Positions 23,801-37,723 of a DNA stretch of 64,000 nt are shown piece after piece; the stretch's first letter is position 1, and every line of letters begins with the position of its first letter. The notes under the pieces were generated by a model. It was not told the DNA's origin. It worked only from the letters and a program-made list of their open reading frames with translations, and did not search any database. The translations under genes were made by a program, and so were the position numbers. Origin of the DNA: Acheta domesticus (lineage: Eukaryota > Arthropoda > Insecta > Orthoptera > Gryllidae); contig JAHLJT010000631.1 of NCBI GenBank assembly GCA_031308135.1, positions 147,876,580-147,940,579 on the forward strand. The letters are read 5' to 3'.

Positions 23801-25416
23801 AGGAAATCAAGAACAAGCATTTAGGGGGCACGATGAAGGTACAGATTCTCTCAACAGAGGAAATTATTTAGAAACATTAAGTTTGCTTGCCATGGAAGAA
23901 GGAATAATGAAAGATCATTTGGAGAGCAATACGGTGTTTAAAGGAATTTCTTCTGATATTCAAAATGATCTAATAGAATCGGTCACAGTTGCCATAAATG
24001 AGAAGATTCAAAAAGAAATAAATGTCGTGAGATTTGTGTCAATACAAGCCGATGAAACAACTGACGTTTCTGTGAAGGCACAACTCAGTATTATTGTTAG
24101 GTATGTTTATGGCAAGAACATTGAAGAACGTTTTATGGGCTTCTATGATGTCTCGAGAGATAAAAGTGCCGAGGGAATATCTAACAAAGTCATTGCCGTC
24201 ATAGACGAGTACAAAATGGGAGAAAAGTTAATTTGGCCAAACATATGATGGAGCATCTGTTATGGCGGGTCGTCACGGAGGGGTTCAAGCCATCGTTCGT
24301 CGAAAATATCCGGCTGCGATTTTCATCCACTGTTATGCACATCAACTGAACCTGGTTCTTTTACATAGTGCAAAATACATTAAAGAAGTAAAATTTTTCA
24401 TCTGCAACCTCACGGCATTTCATTCATTCTTCTGTAGATCTACACGTCGTTCCGAAATACTTCGTCAACATGGATTCCAATTACCTCATCCAGTGCAACA
24501 CGATGGAATTATAATTCTCGTGCTGTGTCTACGATTAAACATCATTACCAAGAACTAAGGGATGCGGTAAGCTACATCACTGAGTCTAATGACTGGGATC
24601 CTGAATCTATGAATTGTGCAATGGGCCTCATGAGAACTTTAGACTCTTTAATGTTTACATTTTTGTTGTGCTTGTTCAATAGAATTTTTATCTATAGCGA
24701 ACATCTGTTCTGCATTTTCCAAGCAAAGTGCACAAGTGATGTGAACTTATGCATCAATGAGATTAGAACCGCTAAGACAAATATTACAGCTTTACGTTCT
24801 GAAAACGTTTTGCATGAATGCCTTCAAGAGAGTTTGGAATTAAACAAACATCATACAACAGACTTCAATCCCGAGCAATTTGTCAAGAATCATAAACGCT
24901 GTGCTTTTGAAATATTGGATTCCATCATAGTACAGTTAGATGAACGATTCTCCAAATTTGATGAACTTTTTCATTTGTTGAACTCTTAAAACTACAGAAA
25001 ATTTGCTCATTCAAAAAGACGTTTCCAAACTTTGAATTTCAAAAAACTTGAGAATGCATATCCTTTATTTTTTTTAACTTCGTAGCACTACAAAACGAAC
25101 TCGTCAAATATATACAGTTCAGAAGACAAAAGTCAGACCTTGCATTGAATTATTAGCTTTTATTGTTGATAACGATCTCCAATCTGTGTATGAACAAACG
25201 GAAAAGTTATTGCAACTGATTCTCAGCATTCCGATGTCATCAGCTACTACTGAACGATCAATGAGCACTCTGAAAAGAATTAAAACCCATTTACGCATTC
25301 TGTTCAAATAGCAGACTCTCCAACTTGGCAACTATTTCAATATAAAGAAACTTTCTCGTAATGTTCGCAAGATGCTATTTTTAAAGAAAGAGTGATAGAC
25401 ATTTTTTTCTGAAATG
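20889..25416 (+). mobile_element. hAT element, copy A, cut by the assembly gap
   Basis: It begins CAGTGGCGAAGCGT right after AACGTCAT (20881-20888), matching the left end of the complete copy at 39324. It runs into the N gap inside the transposase. The transposase (about 23309-25416) is broken here by several single-base differences from copy B, including an extra G near 24233 and a missing A near 24498. Confidence 0.9.
21002..23255 (-). mobile_element. LTR-retrotransposon remnant inside the hAT (copy A)
   Basis: Same remnant as 39435-41670. The antisense retropepsin frame is broken in this copy into pieces at 22304-22654, 22794-22991 and 22955-23263, all by small insertions or deletions relative to copy B. 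Confidence 0.65.
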
Positions 25417-25516
25417 NNNNNNNNNNNNNNNNNNNNNNNNNNNNNNNNNNNNNNNNNNNNNNNNNNNNNNNNNNNNNNNNNNNNNNNNNNNNNNNNNNNN
25501 NNNNNNNNNNNNNNNN
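25417..25516. other. Assembly gap, 100 N
   Basis: Exactly 100 N, the usual placeholder for a join of unknown size. Both sides are the ends of the duplicated block. Confidence 1.
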
Positions 25517-27962
25517 ACAGTTCTTTAGGCATTCAGGAAGACAGGGGCTGCAATTTTATGAGATAAAAAACCCAAAAAGCTGTGATATATATATATATAT
25601 ATATATTTATATTTGTTAACAGTGATTATCACAATGTATCTAGAATATTATGGTTGAATTACCATACAATACATCACAATATTTAGTTACATGAACAGAA
25701 AATATTGACAACATAAATGAACTTGCTGCATATTTTAATAAGAGTAAAGGCATTATCTGTAGTGTTATCCCCAACCACAATGCATTCACAAGCGTGCGAA
25801 AAAAAACAAGAAGACAATTATAGTGATAATCTCAATAATATCGGGATGGAAACACAATCTTCTTCTACAACATTCTTTTCATTTTTAATTGAATTATACA
25901 TAGATCATTTTTATTGTATAAATAGTGCATCTTTTGTAATACACAAACAGTCTCATTAAGTACTAGTTAATACATTGTATATCTAATTGAAAACCAAATA
26001 AACTCAAATAAACAAATTATACCAAGAAGCTACCTTCTGATTCTTGTCACAAAAAATCCAACTTTCAACTTAGGATACTGTTTCTCTCATTCAAAGGATG
26101 TCTGGTCAGCGGAATGTTCTCCCTCAGGTGGCATGAATTGATGAACTTCTGAATTTGCATAAATCCAGAAGTCAACGTCCTGACTTGTTTAGGAGATGGA
26201 ATTTTATTACAATACAGAAATTATCTACTTCTACGGGTGACATAATTGCAAAACATTATTCACAATAAAAACAGAGGTCATTATTTCAAGTGTGGCAGTC
26301 ATAGGAATAATTTTGCTGAGAAGAGAAGTAGATATTTATGATCACCATGAAACTTTTAATGAAACCTTGTTTATATTTATGCATTATTAAATTTGGGAAA
26401 ATGAAAATGAATCAGCCTTAGTGTTAGTTTGCATCATTAAATAGGGTGTTTCTCTACATTTGTAAGATTGATTAGAACTGACAAGGTCTGTTGTAATGAC
26501 ATTATATTCTTTGTTTAGATCCTTAATCTAAATTTTCAAGAAGCTGTTATGTTTGTGTGTGGGTTTTTTTTAAATTTATAATTGCATTAACGATGGTCAT
26601 TAGCGACAATTACATTTTACATTTAGTTACAGGAATAAAGTGTACCTTTTTAACATATTATTTACAATAGATGCTTATAGTTTTCACTCTTACATCAATG
26701 GCAATATTTAGTGGTATAAAACATGGAATTACAATGAGTGGGCAAGAATGAGAAAAATTTATGCAGTTACAATAGTATGTAATAAACATGGTTTTAAAAT
26801 CATAAACTTTACATAGGGGATGTATAAAAGCAATTGTATATCATCAAAGGTATTTTTAGATTCTTTACAAAATTGTAACGTTTATTCATGGGATTCCAAA
26901 ATTGATTCAAACACATCCCTCTGCAGAAAATGCTTTTGGAGAATGCTGTAATGAGGGTGTTAGTAATTACACGGTATATATTAAGGGGAGAGGTGGGAAG
27001 GGGGGCTTTTGTTAAATAGATGGATGTGACTCAATCTATAGTGTCCTGTTCAGATTCTCGAAATTCCTTTGTGTTCTTTTCTCTTTATATAACATTTGTT
27101 TTTAAATTAGCTGCTATGTTTGTTATACATTATATTCTCAATTTTATTGAATGTCATTTATTTAAATTGAGTAAAGTCATTAATTTTTTTTTAAACCCAA
27201 AATGTGAAATGATTACAAGCATATCTGAAACATGTAATCAGTAAAAACCAGATACATGATATTCTGTAAAATTTTCATAGCATTTTTCCTGTATGTAATA
27301 GGAAAGAATGTATCTGAGGTTGTAGAAATAATGCACGTTTCAAATTAAGTTATGTAGAATTATATTAAAAACAATAATTAATCTTATTTCTGAAAGAACC
27401 ATTACCATTTTTGAGATACAATCATACAAAGAAACAGCTTGAAGAAGTTTTTAAAAATGTTTTTTGGCTCTCTAAATGATTTTCCAGAAAAATCATTTAA
27501 CTCTGTCTGTTCGTAAAATTTCCCTTGAAGAATTGAATTCAGATTGCTGTAAGATCAATTTGGGTGATGGTCTACGTTCTTTTGTTACTTTTTATAAACG
27601 TTTATGAGTCATGATTAGGTTAGCGAACTGTCTGTTAATGTGCAATGATTTGGTTATCATTCGAATTACAATTCACACTTCGCAGTTGAAAATTCAGCTC
27701 CAAACTCTGATATTAACCAACTCTCATAAATCTCACAAGTATTCTCACAAATGCCCCACCACTACTTCTGTCAGTCAGTACCATTTCCGAATGCACCAGC
27801 AGTCCACAGCTGTCTGTCTGTCAAAGAGTATGTGTCTCAGAGAGATATGTCTGCTTGCGTTTCGTGCGCCGCCTCACTGTCCAATCAGAAAGCTCTAAAC
27901 AAGTCTTATGCAAATGTCTAGTACAAGATCAAAACATGCATCCCGGATAGCGTAGACCTCGT
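25517..27962. mobile_element. AT-rich DNA transposon, right part (copy B)
   Basis: Equivalent to about 7065-9515. It includes the TA microsatellite and the right inverted end, stopping where the LINE RT resumes. Its left end is missing only because this contig begins inside it. Confidence 0.7.
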
Positions 27963-27970
27963 AACATCGT

Positions 27971-29148
27971 GTTACACAACTGCTGATGAATCACATTGAG
28001 GAACAGAACATCTTAGCGGATGAACAGAAAGGATGTAGCCCTGAATTGCAGGGATGCAAGGAGCAACTCATTATAGACTCTGTAATTATGGGGCAAATGC
28101 TTGAGAAACAAAGAAACTTGTACGCATGCTACATAGATTACCCTAAAGCATTTGACGCTGTGCCCCATCCTTGGCTCCTTCAGGGCTTGGATGTGTACAA
28201 GGTCCATCCGTTTGTCCAAAACTTACTGAAAACTGTGATGAGTCGATGGAATACAAAACAGTATCTTTCTAATGGAAAACAATCCGTCCAGACTGATACT
28301 ATACAAATCTGCCGAGATTTTTTGCAGGGTGATTCTTTAAGCCTTTGAATCCTCTGTCCACTCTACTAAATGCATCTAATTATGGCATCGCTCTTACAAA
28401 AGGGAACTCAACCCTTCTTCGTGTCTTGATCTTGTTTACATGGATGACCTGAAGCTCTATGCAGACACCGAGAATCGTATGCTGCAACTAATTAACGTGA
28501 CGGAGAAATTCACCGAAGACATCAAGATGAAATTCGGTTTGGAGAAGTGCAGGAGAGTGAATATCATTCGGGGTCGTATGTAAGTTATAAAATCGGAAAA
28601 TAATAATGAGCCAAATATTGCCTTCATGGAACCCCATGAAGCACACAAATACTTGGGTTAAACTCCGAATTAAACACACTGCCACTAAGAACTTACGAAC
28701 AAATAAAGTGTGTAAACGATTGCATTGACTCTTGAAAACTCAACTCTCTGCTAGAAATCTTGTACAAGCCATCAATTCATATGTTACTCCAGTGCTGACA
28801 CTGCTTTTGGCGTTATTAAATGGGGCAATACAGACCTCGACAATCTCCGGAGGACAATGCGAACTGCTATGACTCAACACCGAAAACATCATCAACAGTT
28901 CAAGTATTGAGTGTTTTACCTTTCCAAGATTACAAGGAGGGAGAGGTGTTGTAGATCTCTTAAATCTACATAGTTCTCAAATTGCATCACTCAGAAGATA
29001 CTTCTTGGAACATTGTGGGAGACTTCAGAAAGCAGTGAACGCAGTTGATAATAACTATAGTCCTCTGAACCTGAAAATGACTGATCCACCTGTACAGCCA
29101 GTCATTGAAACCGACGAGAAGATAACTTCATGGAAAGCGAAGACACGA
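27971..29148 (+). pseudogene. R2/R4-Dong-type LINE: reverse-transcriptase core (copy B)
   Basis: Same as 9524-10701, with the first frame at 27986-28348 coding an identical 120-residue segment (motif A YIDYPKAFDAVPHPWLL, motif B FLQGDSLSL). The YMDD box lies at about 28437-28448. The frameshifts are shared with copy A, so they belong to the real locus and are not sequencing noise. Confidence 0.85.
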
Positions 29149-31282
29149 CACAGAAGGGGCTGTGTCAAGCTGGCACAACCACTATAGCACAATCGCACCA
29201 AACCAAATGGAATATTTAGTACTCATTTATTACTAATTTATTACTCTAAAATTAAGTTACACTCCCCGTTTATGAAAAATAAATTGTTAAACACATCGTA
29301 GATATGCAACCCGCATGACACCACGCCAAAATTACAAATACGATTATAGAGAGAACCGACGATCACAATCGAACGAAACCAAAAACATTATTAAATACAT
29401 ATTATTTACTACTTTATTACTCCAAGAAAACAACCTAATACTGTTGCCGTTGATGAAAAAAATATTGTTAAAATCTGAATCATAGTTATTCAACCATCCC
29501 AAAAATTCAAATACGAATATAGAGAGAACCAACGAGCACAATCGAACCAAACCAAGTTAACCAAACCATAATTAAGTCCACATTACATACTAATTTATAA
29601 CTCTAAACAGACATTTATTACTCTTGCCGTTTTTGCAAAAGAAATTGTTAATATCTGAATCATATTCAACCATTCCAGAATTTCAAGTACGACTATAGAG
29701 AGAACTAACGAGCACAATCGAACCAAACCAACAACATAATTAAATACACATTATATACTAATTTATTACTCTAAACAGACATTTATTACTCTTGCCGTTA
29801 TTGCAAAAGAATTGTTAGAAACTGAACCATATTCAACCATGCCAGAATTTCAAATACGATTATAGAGAGAACTAACGAGCACAATCGAACCAAACCAAAA
29901 ACATAATTAAATACACATTATGTACTAATTTATTACGCTAAACAGACATTTATTACTCTTGCCGTTATTGCAAAAGAATTGTTAGAAACTGAACCATATT
30001 CAACCATGCCAGAATTTCAAATACGATTATAGAGAGAACTAACGAGCACAATCGAACCAAACCAAAAACATAATTAAATACACATTATGTACTAATTTAT
30101 TACGCTAAACAGACATTTATTACTCTTGCCGTTATTGCAAAAGAATTGTTAGAAACTGAACCATATTCAACCATGCCAGAATTTCAAATACGATTATAGA
30201 GAGAACTAATGAGCACAATCGAACCAAACCAAAAACATAATTAAATACACATTATGTACTAATTTATTACGCTAAACAGACATTTATTACTATTGCCGTT
30301 ATTACAAAAAAAATTGTTAAAATCTGAATCATATTCAACCATTCCAGACATTCAAATACGATTATAGAGAGAACCAACGAGCACAACCGAACCAAACCAA
30401 GAACATAATTAAATAATAAACTTATATTAGATTCATTAAATTAACGTACGAAAATATTATTAATTGTTAACGTTTTTGTAAAATACAATGTTATCGTTAC
30501 TTATTATTTTCATTGTTAAAACAATATAAAAAGAAAGAATTAAATAGTAAAGAATGTATTTGTAAAAATAATATTCCATTTAATATTCAATTTATTACAC
30601 TATTGAATAAATAATATCGTAGTTGATGCGACAATAAATAAATTAATTAAAAAAATTTCAGTTTTTATAAATTGCATGTATACGTTTACCTCTCGGGTGG
30701 CTTTTTATAGCGACTATGGACAGCGGGCTAGCGCGATCTCGAGTTCAATTTCCGGTCGTGGCAAAAATAGAGCTGTAGAGTTCTCTCCCATTCATATAAA
30801 TATTTCGTACTCATTAAATTTTTACAGGTTATTTTAATCTCAACATTTCAACTATTTTTGTGTAATTTTAATTACCTATTTTCTGAATAATCTCACCAAA
30901 TATTTGTAATTTAATTCCAGATTCAAATGAATAAATATGTTTTTGTGTCGGACGAAGCGCAAAAAATTATAGAAAACGTTGTTTGCATACTTATTTGTTA
31001 AAATAATACTTTTTTCTGAAATATATGAACTTTGACTGTTGGAAAACTACAGAGGATAAATTCTGTGTATAATTTAGACAATTCTAACATAATATTCTCG
31101 ACTATTTCATCATTGTAATAAAAAAATTCTTTGCAGTTTTTGTTCAATCCAAGCCTAAAGGAGCGTATTAAACTACATCGAGGTCGTACTACTCAGATGA
31201 TTCCTATTACATTTTATTTTTAAGACGCAGACGACTTAATATTTTTTTTCAAGCAGGTGTCAATAACTAGCTGGACGGATTT

Positions 31283-32018
31283 TTGGAAGAAACCGAAAAC
31301 AATATCAATGATACGCTTGATTCTATTCTCACTACCACTCTATTGACGCTATTCTCACTACCAGTAGTTGCTCAAAAAATTCCTGGCATCGATGGGGGAT
31401 GGACATTCATACCGAAGTCCTTGCGGTATTTGAAGAAGAAGCATTGGTTGGTGCAGACGACGCAAATGCTTATCATTTTCCCAAATTAGGTCAGCATTTG
31501 CTGAAAGATTTGGCACTTTTTCCCATCTGGGGAAACTTAAAATCTGGGAATTTTGGCTACGGGAGGATACCTGCATCTTCCTCATCAGTGGAAGGAGAAT
31601 ACGGAAAACTAAAAAAAAAGTTTTTGTCAATCTTCCATTGAGGATCGACGATTTTCTTGCCAAACACATAAATTATCTAATGGGAAAAATGAAGATTGTC
31701 AAAAATAATTTAAACAAAGCGAATGACAGAACTGTAGAAACTGCTGTGAAGAGTGGTGTATCTGACGCAGTCGACTTCAACAAGGACGAAAGTTTTAATC
31801 CTCAAACAGAGAAGATCGAGACCCCATGTATTCTTGTAAGTTCTGCACGAGGGATTTCCAGCCAGATATCGTGTCCAGCTTGCCGAAATGGAGACATTCC
31901 GACAAGTGCTCATGAGTGCATATTGTGCAGTAAGAAAGTGCATGCATTAAATGAATGTTCTAAACCATTTAATAATGAGGAAGGCTATGGAGCACGTCGA
32001 GTTTGCCTCAACTGCTAA
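31283..32018 (+). pseudogene. MULE transposase tail plus zinc module (copy B)
   Basis: Identical in protein to 12837-13572: IPKSLRYLKK, IPASSSSVEGEYGKLKKK, RIDDFLAKHINYLMGKMK, then the CPAC/HEC-X2-C/HALNEC/CLNC zinc module and a stop. The frame changes are the same as in copy A, so they are likely genuine damage. Confidence 0.65.
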
Positions 32019-32055
32019 AATGGCCAAACTTTTCGGTCCATATTAGCTATTCAGC

Positions 32056-33708
32056 ATGTCGAAAACTGGAAAGGACTTGGTGCTTCTAAATAGAAGAATC
32101 CAGTTTATAAATTCGTTGTCTTGGAGAAATCACTCCAAAGTACCTGTCATCAAGAATGCTTCTTCCATGATGCTTCATGAGCACACATTTAAAGGAGATG
32201 TAGTTTTCTTAAGTAATACATGTGCTTTTGACAGCTTTTTTCAAGCTATTTCGTCATTACTCATGACAACCAAAATATACATGAAGTAAGTATTCATGAA
32301 TTTTAATAAATAAATAAAAAGTTTTAAAATATAACTATACTTTAAATTATTGTTCATATTTTATTAGATTTATAATTATTGTTTTTAAATTTTCTTTCCA
32401 ACTAACTGTGCATTGAACTATACAAATGAATTCGTTAATAATTATTTTATAGGTATTACAAATGACAGACAATTTTTAATATGGTTCAGGCAATGATATC
32501 CAAAGGGTTATCATCAAAAATATACAGGCTACGAGCAGAGATTTTGATGTCATACGGAGAAAAACGGGAAGTTGGAAACACGGGCATGTTTCAACTGGTG
32601 TGTAACTACGATGTAGCAATGCTAGCTGTAAGTATTATGAAATCATGCCCGACAATTATTGAGACCACAATCTGTCAGAATGGTTGTAGGCAGAAGAAGT
32701 TACTCGGTAGAATCCAAGTATATGAAAGCTTTTTGCGAGAAAATGCAGACTTAAGAGGAGTGATTGTAAATACAGCAAAGTGTCCATACAAGGATTACAA
32801 CAATGCAAATTGCACAACTAATATAGAAAAAATGGGTAAGGATAAGCCTAGGATTGAAAATTACTCAGAGTTAAAAATATAAAAAAGTAATAACGTTAAA
32901 TATTGCCTATCACAATCTCCAATATAATAAACTTCGCAATCCCTAAGTGTACTCTTCATAAAGATGATTTTAAATGTTTAGGGATTGAGGAATTAATATG
33001 CAAACAAGTTGTCAGTGAATGTTTCTTATCAATACATCCACTAACATCTTGTTCGTATATTAAACACTTAAAGACCTACATATATTTATCTATCGTTATT
33101 CCGGTTTCTATGTTACTATTAGGTAGAAAGTAACAAGTTTTTTGAGAATATTGCGAGACTTCAATGTTTGCTCTGTCTTTTCTTCGTGTGTACGTTTTGA
33201 GGTTTGATTAAGCACTAAAGAATATAATAAATACATTACTACGACAAAATGGATCAATTAATATCTAAATTATTTTCACAAATAAACTACACATAAATTT
33301 GGGTTGAACGTACTTCTGTCCAATTATAGAATATTCATCCAATGCAGTTATATTTTGCATTAATCCGACTTATAAATACTGATATTTTTCATTGTTTCAG
33401 GGCCATTTGTACTCATTGAACCATTTAACGTCTCTACTGGCGCGATGGTCACCATAAAATTGAGAGACATTCCTGAATGTATTTGCAATCCCCAAAACAA
33501 GGAACAGCTTTTCAAAATCGCTGGGGGTTTTCGATTTAAAGGACCTAAACAAGTTCAGAATGACATTAGTAGGATAGGACACTACACATCCATATGTAAA
33601 AGAGCCAACACGTGCATTGAATTCGATGATTTAAGAGCCACATCAACTAAAGTTTCAAAAAGTACTGCAGTTCTAGCGCATGTACTGATCTATATTTCTG
33701 ACAACTAA
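32056..33708 (+). pseudogene. USP-like cysteine peptidase domain of the MULE gene (copy B)
   Basis: Same gene part as 13600-15266. The Cys box NTCAFDSFFQA lies at about 32214-32250; after it one T fewer than copy A shifts the frame (CTATTTCG against CTATTTTCG). Exon 2 is 32481-32835 and exon 3 runs from 33401 to 33708, with GTAAGG...CAG borders giving the same split glycine codon. The His box HYTSICKRANTCIEFDD is intact in exon 3. The two copies must be compared to decide which single-base differences are real. Confidence 0.6.
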
Positions 33709-36700
33709 GACTAAACAACAAAAAATAAGATTAATATAAGAAATCAAATTAAATGAAACGTGCAAGGAAAAAAGTGTGATTTGTATTTTATGTATGAGGA
33801 AGGAACAGAATGAGTTTATGGGATGGATGAGGAAGCCAGGAAAATGAACAAGATACTAATAATATAAGAATCTTATGGCATTGGAAATGCTATTTTTAAT
33901 TTGTAGTATAGCAAAATTATATCTCACTACAGTGTTTTATTTTTGGTGTCCCATTGTAATTGGGTCTGATGAGGTTAAGGAAATTGACTGAAGGAAAAAC
34001 AGTAAATGTATCAGAAATTTTGTTTGTATATAATGTATTGTAATATCCCTTCAATAAGTGTATGAACTTTTTATTAGTGCTTTACATCATTCAAATTACT
34101 GCAACACGCAATTCATTATGTAAGTTAAGTTTGAAATTTGACCGAGAGAAAAACAGTGAATATATCTGAAAGTTAGTTCGTTTTAATGCATCATAATATT
34201 CATTGAATAAGTAAATGAACATTTCATTACTTAAATTTAATTCACATTACTACTTACTACTACACTAAAATAATTTATTCTGAATCATTTTTATGAAATT
34301 CAAGTTGAGAATTTTTGTAGAAAAATCGATGTACAACCAAATTATTTATTAGTTAATTTCTAAAATTTTAGTGCAAACACTAATTATGAGTAATTAACTA
34401 CAATTATTGTAATACATTAATAATCAAAACAAAATGGTTGGTATAGATATTGACTACAGTTAAACATGCTCTAAGAGTTAAGTCCGGTGTTACGTCTGAA
34501 GTGAAAATAAATGAGAAAATCAAGTTCCTTTTTAATTATAATTATCAACATTTTAAATAAATGGCTAAAACCAATTTTCTAATTCAATGATAATAAAAGT
34601 ACTTATTCATTCTAACTAAAAAACGGTTGCGAGCATTAAAAATATTCAATATATACTTTTGTTAAAAATTCATTGAAATACAATTTTTTATTACTGAATA
34701 AATCAATTTATTTCATTGGGTCAGAGTACTACATCCCTGAAAAAAAAAATTATCTAAACCGAGGATTCAAAACAGGGTCTCTCCCAGGGATTCAAACAGG
34801 ATCGAACAAATTTTGAAGGGTGTCAGTGCTGATCATGGGGCCATTTGGCCCGTTGAATATGATTCTGATTATTAATATTTTTGTGTCACAGATCGAACTC
34901 TCTATTATCACAATGCACGTCATGTCGCAAAAGTGACTCCGTACTTAAAAAAAACATTTATTCAATAAACGGCAAGAGTAAATATATTTCTGTTAAGAAT
35001 GATAAATTAGTATTCAATGTGCAATTAATTATCCATTTGGTTTAGGATGATAACGTCCCTTATTATCTACAGATAAAGTTCTGGCATGTTTAAATAATGA
35101 TTATTATTTTAACAACAAGGAAAAATTAATAAAATTATCTCTGAAGAAATTAATATTGAATAAGTTTTTACTCACATACTACGTTTTAGTTATTCCTTCC
35201 CCCTACGTATTCTACAATTAATACTCATCTCAAGCATGGTTGCATAGTTCTACAGTATTTAACAATATTTATTTCATAGACGGCAACAGTAATAAATGTC
35301 TATTTAGAATAATAAATTGGTATATAATGTGCATTTTATTACGATCTTGGTTTCGTTCGATTGTGCTCGTTGGTTCTCTCTATAATCGTATTTCAATTTC
35401 TGGAATAGTTGAAGATGATTCAGTTTTTAACAATTTTTTTCAATGACGGCAAGAGTAATGTAAATGTCTGTTAAGAGTAATAACTTAATTGTAATGTGTT
35501 TCATTATGATCTTGGTTTGGTTCGATTGTGCTCGTTGGTTCTCTCTATAATCGTATTTGAAGGTCTGCAATGGTTGATATGATTCAGATTTTAACAATTT
35601 TTTTTGCAATAACGGCAAGAGTAATAAATGTCTGTTTGAGTAATAAATTAGTATGTAATGTGTATTTAATTATGCCCTTGATTTAGTTCGATTGTGCGCG
35701 TTGGTTCTCTCTATAATCGTACTTGAAGATCTGGAATGGTTGAAATGATTCAGATTTTAACAATTTTTTTGCAATAAAGGCAAGAGTTAATAACTGTCTG
35801 TTTAGCGCAATAAATTAGTATGTAATGTGTATTTTTTATGTTTTTGGTTTTGTTCGATTGTGCTCGTTAGTTCTCTCTATAATCGTATTTGAAGTTCTGG
35901 CATGGTTGAATATGATTCAGTTCTAACAATTTTTTTGCAATAACAAGCAAAAATAATGAATGTCTGTTTAGCGTAATAAATTAGTATGTAATGTGTATTT
36001 AATTATGTTTTTTGGTTTGGTTAGATTGTGCTCGTAGTTCTCCCTATAATCGTATTTGAAATTCTGGCATGGTTGAATATTATTAAGATTTTGACAATTT
36101 TTTTTGCCATAACGGCAAGAGTAACAAATGTCTGTTTAGAGTAATAAATTAGTATATAAGTGTGTATGTATTTATGTTGTTGGTTTGGTTCGATTGTGCT
36201 CGTTAGTTCTCTCTATAATCGTATTTGAAATTCTGGCATGGTTGTATATGATTCAGATTTTAACAATTTTTTTGCAATAACGGCAAGAGTAATAAATGTC
36301 TGTTTAGAGTTATAAATTAGTACGTAATGTGTATTTAATTATGTTGTTGGTTTGGATCGATTGTGCTCGTTGGTTCTCTCTATGTTCGTATTTGAATTGT
36401 TGGGATGGTTGAATAACTATGATTCAGATTTTAACAATATTTTTTCATCAACGGCAACAGTATTAAGTTGTTTTCTTGGAGTAATAAAGTAGTAAATAAT
36501 ATGTATTTAATCATGTTTTTGGTTTCGTTCGATTGTGATCGTCGGTTCTCTCTATAATCGTATTTGTAATTTTGGCATGGTGTCATGCGGGTTGCATATC
36601 TACGATGTGTTTAACAATTTATTTTTCATAAACGGGGAGTGTAACTTAATTTTTGGGTAATAAATTAGTAATAAATGAGTACTAAATATTTGTATTATTT

Positions 36701-36890
36701 TGAATAGATTTTGCCAATTTTTTAAATATGGTTGTGCTAGCTTGACAGTCACATGTTTTTCAAAAATGGCCAAAGTAAAAAAATTAATTTTAGAGTAATA
36801 AATTAGTAATAAATGAGTACTAAATATTCCATTTGGTTTGGTGCGATTGTGCTATAGTGGTTGTGCCAGCTTGACACAGCCCACAGAAGG

Positions 36891-37723
36891 TACCCCATGA
36901 GTTGAGCAAACCAGAAGTCGACATCTCTGCGTCGCACGCATGGCTCCAGCGTGGGGATCACTTTCCGGAGACAGAAGCCTTCATGATAGCTATCCAGGAG
37001 CAAGTGGTGCCAACTTTGAACTACAGAATATACATTCTGAAGAATTCGACCATCAAATCCGACACATGTAGGATATGTGAGGCCGCAAGCAAAACTATCC
37101 AACACGTGCAAGTGGATGTAGCGGCCACGCGCAGTTGGAATATAAAAAGGGGCATGATGAAGCGGAGAAGCAGGTCCACCAATTATTAGCAATGAAAATG
37201 GGCTTACTCGCCACTTCCATGCCTTATTACAAATATGTCTCTCAGAACGTGCTTGAAAGAACACTATTGAGATCGCTCCATTATCACTGACAGACAAGTT
37301 GGCGGCAGCAGGCCCGATTTAACATACATTGATAGAAACCATCGGCATGGCTTTCGTTATGGATATATTAATATATAACACCCACAACATACCGGTTAAA
37401 ACATCAAGAATAGATCCAGAAATATACCGATCTCGCCCATGAGTCGCTGCTCAGTGAAACCTCAGCAAAGTGACAACTGTGCCAATAATAATATCAGCCA
37501 CAGGAGTGATACCGAAAATGACACTTCGAGCACTAGAGGGTCTTCACTTGGATGCTCGAAGTATATATATAATATGGAGAAGGCAGTTATTTGAATATAT
37601 GCCTTATTGTTAGACTCACTTGAATCTTCAATAAACCAACCGCACACCTGGCCATCATACCTGTGAGTGGTTGACCTACCGACCAGTAAAAACTGTGGAG
37701 AATAAAATAAATAATAATAATAA
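36891..37723 (+). pseudogene. R2/R4-Dong-type LINE: CCHC and endonuclease, 3' end (copy B)
   Basis: Same as 18450-19284. One base is missing in the CCHC finger (ACACGTGCAAG against ACACGTGGCAAG) and one added before the catalytic Asp (CGGCATGGC against CGGCAGGC). Copy A keeps the family motifs in frame at both places, so copy A is probably correct there. Confidence 0.8.

Larger units (their letters stand above)
7065..25416 (+). repeat. Duplicated block, copy A (ends at assembly gap)
   Basis: These 18,352 bases match 25517-43833 in the same order and orientation. The block ends at the N run, where its counterpart continues at 43834. Differences are mostly single-base insertions or deletions, clustered towards the right end of this copy, for example an extra G in the hAT transposase (TTTGGCC here, TTTGCC in copy B). 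The middle (about 9539-15266) is nearly identical, with several open frames coding the same protein. This pattern fits a missed contig overlap. Confidence 0.95.
29158..36881 (+). mobile_element. FB-like MULE (copy B)
   Basis: Same element as 10711-18440, here 7724 bp, with the same TIR start GGCTGTGTCAAGCTGGCAC and the same 9 bp duplication CACAGAAGG (29149-29157 and 36882-36890). Left-arm repeats span about 29345-30420, right-arm repeats about 35340-36600. An SINE-like head lies near 30685-30770. Confidence 0.9.
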
